Origin: Draconibacterium sp. | Lineage (GTDB): Bacteria; Bacteroidota; Bacteroidia; Bacteroidales; Prolixibacteraceae | Length of the DNA stretch: 64,000 nt | Assembly: GCA_011620585.1 (NCBI GenBank) | Contig: WOYV01000039.1 | Coordinates: 64,141-128,140, forward strand | Reading direction: 5' to 3' | Shown here: positions 54,475 through 62,687 of the stretch, in pieces | How positions within the stretch are numbered: position 1 is the stretch's first letter | How the letters are laid out: each line of letters begins with the position of its first letter | The notes under the pieces: generated by a model | The model's input: the letters and a program-made list of their open reading frames with translations, nothing else | Told to the model about the DNA's origin: nothing | Databases searched by the model: none | Made by a program: the position numbers and the translations under genes

Positions 54475-55875
54475 TTACATCAACTCTCTCGGATCGCTGA
54501 TTACACCGGTAACTGCGGTTGCTGCGGCAGTGAGCGGACTAGCCAGCAAAGTGCGGGCACCCGGTCCCTGGCGGCCTTCAAAATTCCGGTTAGAAGTGGA
54601 TACCGAATATTTACCTTCCGGGATTTTGTCATCGTTCATGGCCAGACAGGCAGAACATCCGGGTTGGCGCAGCTCGAAACCAGCTTCCACCAGAATTTTA
54701 TCTATTCCTTCTGCCTTGATCTGGTTTTCCACAGCTTTTGAACCCGGTACCAGCCACGCTGTAACAGAGCCGGCTTTCTTTTTCCCTTTTACAAAGGCGG
54801 CAAAAGCGCGGAAGTCTTCAATCCGTCCGTTGGTACAGCTGCCCAGAAAAACATAATCTACCGGTTTGCCTTTCATGGTATCGCCTTCGTGATAACCCAT
54901 GTATTGCAACGATTTCAGGTAGGTGGTTTTATCGCTTCCTTCCATGCCTTCGGTGGTTGGGATCGGGCGGGTAACGCCAATTCCCATTCCCGGGTTGGTT
55001 CCGTAGGTAATCATTGGTTCGATATCGGCTGCATCAAAAGTATATTCGGTATCGAATACTGCATCTTTATCCGATTTCAGTTCTTTCCAATTGGCAAGCG
55101 TGGTTTCCCATTCTTCGTCTTTTGGTGCAAACTGACGTCCTTTAACATATTCAAAAGTTGTTTCGTCTGGGGCAATCATCCCACCTCGTGCCCCACTTTC
55201 GATACTTAGGTTACATAAAGTCATCCTTCCTTCCATACTCAGGTTTGTAATTGCAGAACCTGCATATTCGATAAAGTGACCGGTTCCACCGCTGGTTGAT
55301 ATTTTAGAAATGATATACAGGGCGATGTCTTTGGCGGTAACCCCTTTTCCGAGTTCTCCATTGATTGTAACCCGCATTTTTTTTGGTTTTGGCTGCATGA
55401 TGCACTGGCTGGCGAGTACCATCTCCACCTCACTTGTTCCGATGCCGAATGCAATAGCACCAAATGCTCCGTGGGTTGAAGTGTGGCTGTCGCCACAAAC
55501 AATGGTCATTCCCGGTTGGGTTAAACCCATTTCGGGGCCGATGATATGTACCACTCCGTGACCTTCGGTTCCAAGCCCGTGATGAACGATACCGTGCTCA
55601 TGGCAATTCTTTTTAAGCATTTCCACCTGGTGGCGCGAAAGCTCGTCTGTAATCGACAAGTGCTGGTTAATAGTTGGCACGTTGTGGTCGGGTGTGGCTG
55701 TTGTTTTTTCAGGACGGAAAACTTTCAGTCCCCTGGTTTTTAATCCTAAAAAAGCTACCGGGCTGGTTACTTCGTGAATGTAGTGGCGGTCGATGTACAA
55801 TACATTGGGGCCACCTTCCACTTTTTTCACTACATGTGCATCCCAGATTTTATCAAATAATGTTTTTGCTTCCAT
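54475..55875 (-). CDS. leuC: 3-Isopropylmalate dehydratase large subunit
   Basis: 466 residues of the aconitase superfamily. [19 protein letters not shown] at the N-terminus; [25 protein letters not shown] (about 131-155); the three [4Fe-4S] cysteines lie in [14 protein letters not shown] (about 347) and [13 protein letters not shown] (about 407, 410). It forms the isopropylmalate isomerase with LeuD. Second gene of the leucine operon, 119 bases after leuA with a palindromic repeat between them. Confidence 0.97.
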   Translation of the reverse strand: MEAKTLFDKIWDAHVVKKVEGGPNVLYIDRHYIHEVTSPVAFLGLKTRGLKVFRPEKTTATPDHNVPTINQHLSITDELSRHQVEMLKKNCHEHGIVHHGLGTEGHGVVHIIGPEMGLTQPGMTIVCGDSHTSTHGAFGAIAFGIGTSEVEMVLASQCIMQPKPKKMRVTINGELGKGVTAKDIALYIISKISTSGGTGHFIEYAGSAITNLSMEGRMTLCNLSIESGARGGMIAPDETTFEYVKGRQFAPKDEEWETTLANWKELKSDKDAVFDTEYTFDAADIEPMITYGTNPGMGIGVTRPIPTTEGMEGSDKTTYLKSLQYMGYHEGDTMKGKPVDYVFLGSCTNGRIEDFRAFAAFVKGKKKAGSVTAWLVPGSKAVENQIKAEGIDKILVEAGFELRQPGCSACLAMNDDKIPEGKYSVSTSNRNFEGRQGPGARTLLASPLTAAATAVTGVISDPRELM

Positions 55876-55925
55876 AATTTCCTTCCATTTATAAATGGAT
55901 TCAACTTATATTTTTTGAAACTAAC

Positions 55926-55980
55926 CCATCCCCTGCTCCTTGGTCGGATTCCCCCTTCAAAGGGGGATTTAGGGGGATGG
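55926..55980. repeat. REP-like palindrome between leuA and leuC
   Basis: CCATCCCC (55926-55933) pairs with GGGGATGG (55973-55980), enclosing a second hairpin TCCCCCTT-CA-AAGGGGGA (55950-55967). AGGGGGAT also occurs twice as a direct repeat. This G/C-tract type is a common dispersed intergenic repeat in Bacteroidota, to my knowledge. In the leu mRNA it would form a two-tier hairpin between leuA and leuC. Confidence 0.6.
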
Positions 55981-55994
55981 ACTGTCCGTTTTTT

Positions 55995-57515
55995 TTATGC
56001 TTTGGTTAAATAGTTCGATACCGGCAATTTGTTGATCGCATCGAGGAAAGCTTCCACCGAAGCAGTGATTATATCGGTGTGGGCACCAAAACCATGATAA
56101 ATCGAATCTTCGTATTCTACCTGTATGTGAACTTTCCCAATATCGTCGCTGCCACGGGTAATGGCCTGAACCAGAAATTCTTCGATGATTACCTGGCGAT
56201 GAATAATCCGTTTTACTGCTTTAATTGCTGCATCAACCGGACCGTTCCCTGCGGATGTTGCATCGAATTTTTCACCTGCGATATCAAGACAAACGGTTGC
56301 CATTGGTTTCAGGCTTTTGCCAGAAACTACCTGTAGGTAATCCAGTTTTATACGACGTTCTTTTTGAGTTGCATCACCTACCAACAAGGCGATATCATCG
56401 TCGCGAATGTCTTTTTTCTTGTCGGCCAGCTTCAGGAATTCTTCGTACACTTCGTCGAGTTGTTGTTTTTCAAGTTTGAACCCCAACAACTCAAGACGGT
56501 GTTTCAATGCGGCACGTCCACTGCGCGCGGTAAGTAAAATAGCCGATTCGTTGATCCCCACATCGTTTGGATCCATGATCTCATAGTTTTCACGGTTCTT
56601 CAATACGCCGTCCTGGTGGATACCCGATGAGTGGGCGAATGCATTGCGGCCAACCACTGCCTTGTTGGGTTGTACCGGCATGTTCATCAGTGTACTAACC
56701 AACCGGCTGGTACCGAAAATCTTTTGTGTATTTACCCCTGTTTCAATTCCAAGAGCTTTGTAATGCGTTTTCAAGGTCATCACTACTTCTTCAAGCGAAG
56801 TATTCCCTGCGCGCTCGCCGATACCGTTCATGGTAACTTCGGCCTGGCGTGCACCGTTCAGTATCCCGGAAATGGTATTGGCCGTGGCCATTCCCAAATC
56901 GTTGTGGCAGTGGGTTGAAATTACTGCCTTGTGGATATTTGGCACATTGTCGATCAAATATTTGATTTTTGCGCCAAATACATGGGGGAGGGTGTAACCC
57001 GTTGTATCCGGAATGTTCACCACTGTAGCGCCTGCTTTGATAACGGCTTCGATTACGCGAGCGAGGTATTCGTTCTCGGTACGGCCGGCGTCTTCGGCAT
57101 AGAATTCAATGTCTTCCACATATTTTTTAGCGTATTTCACTGCCTCGATCGAGCGCTCGACGATCGCTTCGGGATTTGAGTTTAATTTGTGGTAAATGTG
57201 AAAATCGGATGTTCCGATTCCGGTATGGATACGTCCTTTCTTGGCGTATTTTAGCGATTCGGCAGCCACATCGATGTCTTTTTGAACTGCGCGGGTCAGG
57301 GCACAAATGGTTGGCCATGTCACCGCTTTCGAAATCTCAACTACCGATTCAAAATCGCCGGGGCTCGAAATGGGGAATCCTGCTTCGATCACATCTACCC
57401 CCAATTCCTGTAGCGCCTTGGCAACTTCGATCTTTTCAACTGTGTTCAACTGACAACCGGGGACCTGTTCTCCGTCCCTCAAAGTTGTGTCGAAAATGTA
57501 AAGTCTGTCGCTCAT
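55995..57515 (-). CDS. leuA: 2-Isopropylmalate synthase
   Basis: 506 residues. Barrel motifs [21 protein letters not shown] (9-29), [15 protein letters not shown] (about 200) with metal-binding histidines, and [20 protein letters not shown]; the C-terminal LeuA regulatory domain (about 370-500) holds the leucine feedback site. It condenses 2-oxoisovalerate with acetyl-CoA, the first committed step to leucine. First structural gene of leuA-C-D-(cimA-like)-B, about 70 bases after a leader-peptide attenuator. The start at 57515 ([15 protein letters not shown]) is the only sensible one. Confidence 0.97.
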   Translation of the reverse strand: MSDRLYIFDTTLRDGEQVPGCQLNTVEKIEVAKALQELGVDVIEAGFPISSPGDFESVVEISKAVTWPTICALTRAVQKDIDVAAESLKYAKKGRIHTGIGTSDFHIYHKLNSNPEAIVERSIEAVKYAKKYVEDIEFYAEDAGRTENEYLARVIEAVIKAGATVVNIPDTTGYTLPHVFGAKIKYLIDNVPNIHKAVISTHCHNDLGMATANTISGILNGARQAEVTMNGIGERAGNTSLEEVVMTLKTHYKALGIETGVNTQKIFGTSRLVSTLMNMPVQPNKAVVGRNAFAHSSGIHQDGVLKNRENYEIMDPNDVGINESAILLTARSGRAALKHRLELLGFKLEKQQLDEVYEEFLKLADKKKDIRDDDIALLVGDATQKERRIKLDYLQVVSGKSLKPMATVCLDIAGEKFDATSAGNGPVDAAIKAVKRIIHRQVIIEEFLVQAITRGSDDIGKVHIQVEYEDSIYHGFGAHTDIITASVEAFLDAINKLPVSNYLTKA

Positions 57516-57550
57516 TTTAAATTTATTTTCTGTAATTATTTTTTAGCCAT

Positions 57551-57578
57551 GAGCCCCGAGCTTTGAGCTCTGAGCTTT
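57551..57578. repeat. Four tandem heptamers between attenuator and leuA
   Basis: GAGCCCC, GAGCTTT, GAGCTCT and GAGCTTT follow one another without spacers. They lie between the attenuator U-tract and the leuA start. Likely a small replication-slippage array; no role is evident. Confidence 0.55.
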
Positions 57579-57586
57579 GTTTCATG

Positions 57587-57615
57587 AAAAAAGCCACCCT
57601 CTTTTTGAGAATGGC
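57587..57615 (-). terminator. Attenuator terminator hairpin
   Basis: GCCATTCTC and GAGGGTGGC around a five-base A loop on the minus strand, then TTTTTT. It is the 3:4 structure of the leu attenuator, 72 bases before the leuA start. Confidence 0.75.
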
Positions 57616-57653
57616 TTCCAATATTTCCAATATCCTTTAACAACATACCATTC

Positions 57654-57716
57654 TCAGCCCTGCTTCAGAAGAATGAGAATACCAAGAAGAATAGATATGT
57701 TGATATGTAACTTCAC
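57654..57716 (-). CDS. Leucine-operon leader peptide
   Basis: 20 codons from GTG 57716 to TGA 57656-57654. It reads (M)KLHINIS, then ILLGILILL, then KQG. Eleven of 20 residues are Leu (6) or Ile (5), coded TTA, CTT, CTT, CTC, CTT, CTG and ATC, ATA, ATT, ATT, ATT. A stop codon (TAA) lies directly before the GTG, so GTG is the only usable start in frame. Its role would be to measure supply of charged tRNA-Leu/Ile, not to make a working protein. No homologue is claimed. Confidence 0.72.
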   Translation of the reverse strand: MKLHINISILLGILILLKQG

Positions 57717-57914
57717 TTATTGTTTTACTTACGATTTCCTGCAAATATGAAAATAAATTTCAAAAATGAAAATAAAACAAGCGTTTTTATGAAAAAAATT
57801 AAGATTAATACTACAAACTCCGATTCTGCCGGAATAAAAAGTAAACTTATTCAAATTTACATCGCAGATTCTTCTACTTCGAAATTGCCGGGAACAGTAG
57901 AAAATGTAATGGTT

Positions 57915-59498
57915 TTATTCTTGCCCGCTTGTTTGTGGTGCTTCTGTTGCTACAACCCCGGGAACACGAAAAATATCATCCTTGTTCTTTGGACGCTGAT
58001 CGCCCTGCCACTTGAAGTTTGAGAGGTACCTGTCAGTTTCACTTACATTCAGCAATGGTTTCAGTTCTCCATCGGGTTGTTTCAGGAAAATAATTTTATA
58101 GAATTTCCCGTCTTTAAAACGGATCGAAATATTACTGCTTTCGGCCCGGTTGATCCCGATCACTTCATTTTCTTCGCGTGCGTAATACAGCGTTTGCCCA
58201 TTACCGTCCACATCAATATAATCGAGTTCGCCATTTACCACATAACCGATCATGTTTTTTCCCTTGATTTGGTCGTAGCTCCCCGAGTCTACTTCGGATA
58301 CTATAAAACTGTTCTGGTACATCTTCATTTCGTCGGGGGAGTTGGCATGCTGGTATAATTCGATCCTGTCGGCGCTCAGTTGCTGAAAATCGGACCAAAG
58401 AACGGGTTGATCAAATAATTGAACCAACGAATCTTTGGTGAAATAAGTCAGTGAGTCGCAAATGCCCTGTACATCGGCCCTGAAAAACCGGACACCATAA
58501 TACGCTTTGATAATTTTTTCATCCTGAACCGTATCGGGAAGTGTCCACAATGTGTCGGCGTGCAGGTACAAACTGTCGGTTTCGTTGTATGAAATAAACA
58601 TGGCCGAATCGCTAACCGTGGCTAATTTGGTTTTATCGTTGTAGATAACCTTGTTCCCTTTTACTATGGTTCGGTTCTCGTAATCTTCAATATGCACCTC
58701 GCCCGTGGCTTCGCCATCGCCGTTCTCTTTGTTATATAGTATTTTGCGGGCTTTGATAAACTGAGTGTCGTTGTAAATCGAAGGTGCTTTTTGCAGATCG
58801 GCGGCGCCCGTTTGAGTGTTGTACCAACCGTCCTCGGCATAAAGTGTATTTGCCGAATCCCGGATCGTGGTCGGCCCTTTAAAGTAAATGATCTCGCTGG
58901 TGGTGTTGTATTGTAAATTTTCGCTTTCCAGAGTGTACTTGTCACTATAGCCCACCACATTTTCGGTAAAGTGTGCCAGGTCTTCGTCCATGTAGTATTT
59001 ACCGATCTGGCTGGTGAGGGTGTTGGTGCTGTCAACTATCTTTCCGCCGCATTCGTAATACCCGATATTTTGTTCCATATCGTAATCGAGAGTATCGGTG
59101 TAAACCGTTACTTGCTTGTTCTGAAGTTTTACATCGTGGATTGCCTGGGCGAAACTGCGGTCGCCATCGTAAAAAACCTTGGCGGCATACAAATGCAGTG
59201 TGTCGGCCTGGTTAATGTGTACATGACCGAAAGCATCTACACGGTTGCTCCCTTCGTAGGTGTAGGCGCTGTCGCAATACATCAAAATATTCTCGTGCTG
59301 AATAATTACGTCGCCTATTAAACGTTGTGCATTTGCAATATTTTGAGTCTGGATCAAGTCGTTGGCCTGAAGTATCTCAACTCTTTTCTTTTCCTGTGAT
59401 AAGCCTGAAAAAGTAGAGAACACCAGCATTGTGATCATGACAAGTGCCGGGAATGTGTTGTGGTATATAGCTTTATTGAAACGAAATCCGCGCATCAA
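57915..59498 (-). CDS. OstA-like (LptA/LptD N-terminal fold) periplasmic protein
   Basis: 527 residues. After a basic N-terminus the signal segment FPALVMITMLVFSTFSGLSQ is visible. The mature part is a chain of OstA/LptA beta-jellyroll repeats (RLIGDVIIQHENILMYCDSAYTY, VDAFGHVHINQADTLHLYA, AFGHVHI-like returns every 35-45 residues) up to about residue 440. These proteins usually bridge lipid A/LPS through the periplasm; longer Bacteroidota versions like this have no LptD barrel and are of unknown partner. It overlaps the MoxR gene end by 4 bases, so they are coupled. Confidence 0.82.
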   Translation of the reverse strand: MMRGFRFNKAIYHNTFPALVMITMLVFSTFSGLSQEKKRVEILQANDLIQTQNIANAQRLIGDVIIQHENILMYCDSAYTYEGSNRVDAFGHVHINQADTLHLYAAKVFYDGDRSFAQAIHDVKLQNKQVTVYTDTLDYDMEQNIGYYECGGKIVDSTNTLTSQIGKYYMDEDLAHFTENVVGYSDKYTLESENLQYNTTSEIIYFKGPTTIRDSANTLYAEDGWYNTQTGAADLQKAPSIYNDTQFIKARKILYNKENGDGEATGEVHIEDYENRTIVKGNKVIYNDKTKLATVSDSAMFISYNETDSLYLHADTLWTLPDTVQDEKIIKAYYGVRFFRADVQGICDSLTYFTKDSLVQLFDQPVLWSDFQQLSADRIELYQHANSPDEMKMYQNSFIVSEVDSGSYDQIKGKNMIGYVVNGELDYIDVDGNGQTLYYAREENEVIGINRAESSNISIRFKDGKFYKIIFLKQPDGELKPLLNVSETDRYLSNFKWQGDQRPKNKDDIFRVPGVVATEAPQTSGQE

Positions 59499-60457
59499 AG
59501 CAGTTTTTCGATAATGTCGTCGATGGATTTGTTTTCGGCTTCAGCCTTATAATTTTTAATGATACGGTGCCGTAAAATAGATGGCGCTATCGCTTTTACA
59601 TCTTCAATATCAGGCGAATATTTTCCGTTAAGGGCTGCGTGGGTTTTGGCGCCCAGCACAAGGTACTGCGAAGCACGCGGCCCGGCTCCCCACTTCAGGT
59701 ACTGATTGGCAACTTCGGCAGCGTTCTCGCCACCGGGGCGGGTTTTGGCGGCTAAACTTACTGCATATTGCAGCACATTGTCGTTTACCGGAACTTTGCG
59801 GATCATGTTCTGGAAGAAGGTAATTTCTTTACCCGTAATAATTGCTTTGGGTTCCACTTCGTACATCGAAGTCGTGTTTTTCACGATCGTTAATTCGTCT
59901 TCGTATTTTGGATAATCGAGCCATACCGAAAACATAAAACGGTCGAGTTGTGCTTCGGGCAGCGGATATGTCCCTTCCTGTTCGATTGGGTTTTGAGTGG
60001 CCAGTACAAAAAACGGACTTTCCAATTCAAAACGTTGTCCGGCAGCGGTTACAGCACGTTCCTGCATTGCTTCCAACAAAGCCGACTGTGTTTTTGGCGG
60101 AGTACGGTTGATCTCGTCGGCCAGTATAATGTTGGCAAATAAAGGCCCCTGAACAAATTTGAAGTTCCTTTCGTTATCGAGAATTTCGGTCCCGATTATA
60201 TCCGACGGCATCAGGTCGGGGGTAAACTGGATACGGTTGTATTTCAGCCCGAGAATCTTGGCAATGGTGGTCACCAGCAAGGTTTTTGCCAGGCCCGGAA
60301 CCCCGATAAGCAGTACGTGTCCACGGCTGAAAAGCGAAACCAATACCTGGTCAATTACTTCGTCTTGTCCGTAAATAACTTTTTTAATCTCGTTTTTGAG
60401 TTCCTTATGTTTTTCGCGCAGGGCATCCAGCGCAGCAACGTCGTTCTTAAATTCCAT
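59495..60457 (-). CDS. MoxR-family AAA+ ATPase
   Basis: 320 residues. Walker A GVPGLAKTLLV (about 57), Walker B IILADEINRTPPKTQSALLEAMQE (about 110) with the MoxR NRTPPK signature, sensor 1 VLATQNPIEQEGTYPLPEAQLDRF (about 152) and the C-terminal lid LRHRIIKNYKAEAE. MoxR ATPases act as chaperones for assembling periplasmic or membrane complexes, usually beside DUF58/VWA genes; none follows here. It lies between a SurA-like chaperone and the OstA-like gene, all within one minus-strand run. Confidence 0.93.
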   Translation of the reverse strand: MEFKNDVAALDALREKHKELKNEIKKVIYGQDEVIDQVLVSLFSRGHVLLIGVPGLAKTLLVTTIAKILGLKYNRIQFTPDLMPSDIIGTEILDNERNFKFVQGPLFANIILADEINRTPPKTQSALLEAMQERAVTAAGQRFELESPFFVLATQNPIEQEGTYPLPEAQLDRFMFSVWLDYPKYEDELTIVKNTTSMYEVEPKAIITGKEITFFQNMIRKVPVNDNVLQYAVSLAAKTRPGGENAAEVANQYLKWGAGPRASQYLVLGAKTHAALNGKYSPDIEDVKAIAPSILRHRIIKNYKAEAENKSIDDIIEKLL

Positions 60458-60472
60458 GGGCGTGAAGGTGTT

Positions 60473-61831
60473 CTATTTAATCCAGTTATCGAATTTGAAA
60501 TTACAGTTCGCATAGGTATTGTCGATGCGAATATAAGTCTGTGATTGTTTTTGCGAGATCCATTCCTGCAAAACATCTTCCTTTTTCTTGGCCAGGTAAA
60601 GATCAGCCAGTGTTTGGTAGTCGTTCTGCATATCGGCTTTGTGCGAATCTATTTTATTGATGAGCTTAACAACCTTATATATGGTTTGCTGGTTTTCGGG
60701 ATCGAGGGTTTCGAAAGGTTCCGAAATTTCATTCACGTTCATCGTGGTAATTATTTTACTGGTTTCACCATCAAAGTCTTCTACTGAAAATTTCGACGAC
60801 ATGTTGTTTGGATTGATGGCAATACCGCCGTTGTTCCGGGTGTTTTTGTCGTACGAGAACATGGCAGCTGCCTGCTCGAATTGCAGTTCGTTGCGGCGAA
60901 TCATATTTGCCATGCTGTCGAGACGGTTGTATGCTTCCTCTTTTGCTTCCACCGAAACTTTTGGTTTCATCAGGATGTGACGAGTACTTACTTTCCCGCC
61001 TTGTTTATCGACCAACTGGATAATGTGGTATCCAAACGAGCTTTTTACCACATTCGAAACCTGGTCGCCTTTTAGGTTGAACGCAGCTGCGGCATATTCA
61101 GGATCGAGCTGTCCACGGCCCGAGTAAGCGATTACACCACCGTCTTTCGCCGAAGGACCTTCGGAATAGATCACCGCCATGGCGGCAAAACTTGAACCGT
61201 TTTCGATTCGTTTTTTGATCTCGCGTAATTTGGCTTTCACACGGTTTTCCTCTTCGATGTCGACTTTGGGGTGCACTGTAATCTGTGCATATTCGTACTG
61301 GGTTGGTATGGTCGGTATCTGGTCTTTACTAAGGTTTCGGTAATAATATCGCACTTCGGAAGGTGTAACCGTTACATCGCCAACTATTTTCGAACGCATC
61401 TGCTGGCTGTACAACTGGTCGCCAATGGCTTCGCGCATTTCGGAACGGATGGTTGCCATCGGTTTTTTGAAATAGGCTTCAACAGCGCTTTCGGTGCCAA
61501 AATGTGACAGATACATTTGCATTTGATTGTCCATTTGTTGGTTTACCTGGCTCGGAGTTACAGTGATGGTTGAATCGAGCTCGGCTTCTGCCACCAGTAA
61601 TTTGTTGACCAGGAAATCTTCCAGGATTTCACATTTCATATCACCTTCCGTGGTTATTCCCTGTGCCTGCTGGTTGATGTTCATGTTTTCGATGTCCGAT
61701 TTCAGGATAATATTTCCACCCACAACAGCAACAATCTGGTCGATTACTTTGTCCTGGGCAAAACTGCTTCCTGCGACGACAATTACCATCATCATGCTTG
61801 CGAATATTCTTCTCATGTCTTTATTTCTCAT
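60473..61831 (-). CDS. SurA-like periplasmic peptidyl-prolyl isomerase
   Basis: 452 residues with signal peptide (MRRIFASMMMVIVVAGSSFAQ from the internal ATG 61816, or MRNKDMRRI from 61831; the latter overlaps the upstream gene by 11 bases). SurA_N domain (about 25-160), then two parvulin domains: YAQITVHPKVDIEEENRVKAKL through SSFGYHIIQLVDKQ, and STRHILMKPKVSVEAKEEAYNRL onward, the second being less conserved. It would chaperone outer-membrane beta-barrels to BAM. Third of three related chaperone genes. Confidence 0.88.
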   Translation of the reverse strand: MRNKDMRRIFASMMMVIVVAGSSFAQDKVIDQIVAVVGGNIILKSDIENMNINQQAQGITTEGDMKCEILEDFLVNKLLVAEAELDSTITVTPSQVNQQMDNQMQMYLSHFGTESAVEAYFKKPMATIRSEMREAIGDQLYSQQMRSKIVGDVTVTPSEVRYYYRNLSKDQIPTIPTQYEYAQITVHPKVDIEEENRVKAKLREIKKRIENGSSFAAMAVIYSEGPSAKDGGVIAYSGRGQLDPEYAAAAFNLKGDQVSNVVKSSFGYHIIQLVDKQGGKVSTRHILMKPKVSVEAKEEAYNRLDSMANMIRRNELQFEQAAAMFSYDKNTRNNGGIAINPNNMSSKFSVEDFDGETSKIITTMNVNEISEPFETLDPENQQTIYKVVKLINKIDSHKADMQNDYQTLADLYLAKKKEDVLQEWISQKQSQTYIRIDNTYANCNFKFDNWIK

Positions 61832-62687
61832 TGTTTTCGCTGTAAATTGTATATTTATTCTGTCTTTCTGCTTCTGTAAAAACGTTTTCTTCCAGCTCTT
61901 TCAGAAACCTGATTTTTCGCTGGTTCAAAATTAAGTTTTTTATATTGTTTTCCACAAATTCGATGGGTGCCAGGTCGTTAGCGAGCATATAATCGTGAAT
62001 GACGACAAGATAATAATAATTTGAATCATTCATCTCCTTCTCGTGATTCCTTCGCACAAAGGTTTCGGGATCGTCAATTGGCTCGGGCAGGTTACGGTTC
62101 AGTACCTGAAAATCGATCCAGTTGTCGACGGCAATCTGGTAACTTTTGGCATATTGAGTGCAGTAGTCGTGCAGTTCGGCCTGGCCTTCTTTTGAAACGT
62201 CATCGGCCAGTTGTTTCAGAAGTTCGGGGCTGGCCAAATCACCTGGTATTTTTACGAAAACCGCTTTTACTATGCAGCGATCGAGATTAAACGCATCCTT
62301 GTTGTTATCGTAGTAATCCTGAATTTGGGCGTGCGTGACCAGGGTATCCATTCTCTGCCTGATCAGCTCGTTTTTGTAGCGGTAAATAATCAGCGAATTC
62401 CGGTATTCCTCAAGTTCCTGGTTGACGTCTTTTTGTGCCAAGGTCAGGTTTTCGTTGGCTTTCTGGATCATCAGTTCCTGTTTGATCCATCGCGAAATGT
62501 AATCGTCGGATAATACGGCGCTGTCTTCCTTTGTAGCATTGGCCGGAATAATTTTAGCCAGATCCGATCGATAGAGATAACGATCGCCCACCCGGGCAAG
62601 CGGTTTTTCTACCTTTTCCCCGGAACACGCCCACAGGATTCCGATCAGCAAAAGCAAGCTTGTATATTTTCCGAACTTTCTAAACAC
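61821..62687 (-). CDS. SurA/PrsA-type chaperone lipoprotein lacking a clear isomerase domain
   Basis: 288 residues. Lipoprotein signal with lipobox LWACS (cysteine about 21). The N-terminal half has the SurA_N-like helices (LARVGDRYLYRSDLAKIIP, DDYISRWIKQELMIQKANENL, KNELIRQRMDTLV), but the region where a parvulin domain belongs is short and lacks its FG.HI motif. It overlaps the upstream PPIase gene by 8 bases and the downstream SurA-like gene by 11, so three chaperones are translated as a coupled unit. Likely an outer- or inner-membrane-anchored helper. Confidence 0.75.
   Translation of the reverse strand: MFRKFGKYTSLLLLIGILWACSGEKVEKPLARVGDRYLYRSDLAKIIPANATKEDSAVLSDDYISRWIKQELMIQKANENLTLAQKDVNQELEEYRNSLIIYRYKNELIRQRMDTLVTHAQIQDYYDNNKDAFNLDRCIVKAVFVKIPGDLASPELLKQLADDVSKEGQAELHDYCTQYAKSYQIAVDNWIDFQVLNRNLPEPIDDPETFVRRNHEKEMNDSNYYYLVVIHDYMLANDLAPIEFVENNIKNLILNQRKIRFLKELEENVFTEAERQNKYTIYSENNEK

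Larger units (their letters stand above)
57587..57716 (-). promoter_or_regulatory. Leucine-operon transcription attenuator
   Basis: The leader RNA carries four segments. Segment 1 ATTCTCA (57680-57674) lies inside the leader peptide at codons 13-15. Segment 2 TGAGAATGG (57656-57648) starts with the leader stop codon. Segment 3 GCCATTCTC (57615-57607) and segment 4 GAGGGTGGC (57601-57593) form the terminator stem (9 bp, two G-U pairs, five-U-complement loop), followed by six T (57592-57587). 1:2 pairs over 7 bp and 2:3 over 8 bp, both perfectly and exclusively. A ribosome stalled at the Ile/Leu codons covers segment 1, lets 2:3 form and permits read-through; rapid translation to the stop covers segment 2 and terminates. 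No riboswitch is needed. Confidence 0.8.

Noticed and set aside
57720-58022. 100-residue plus-strand ORF
   Set aside because: It overlaps the leu leader region and then the antisense of the OstA-like gene, with no start context and no recognisable protein.
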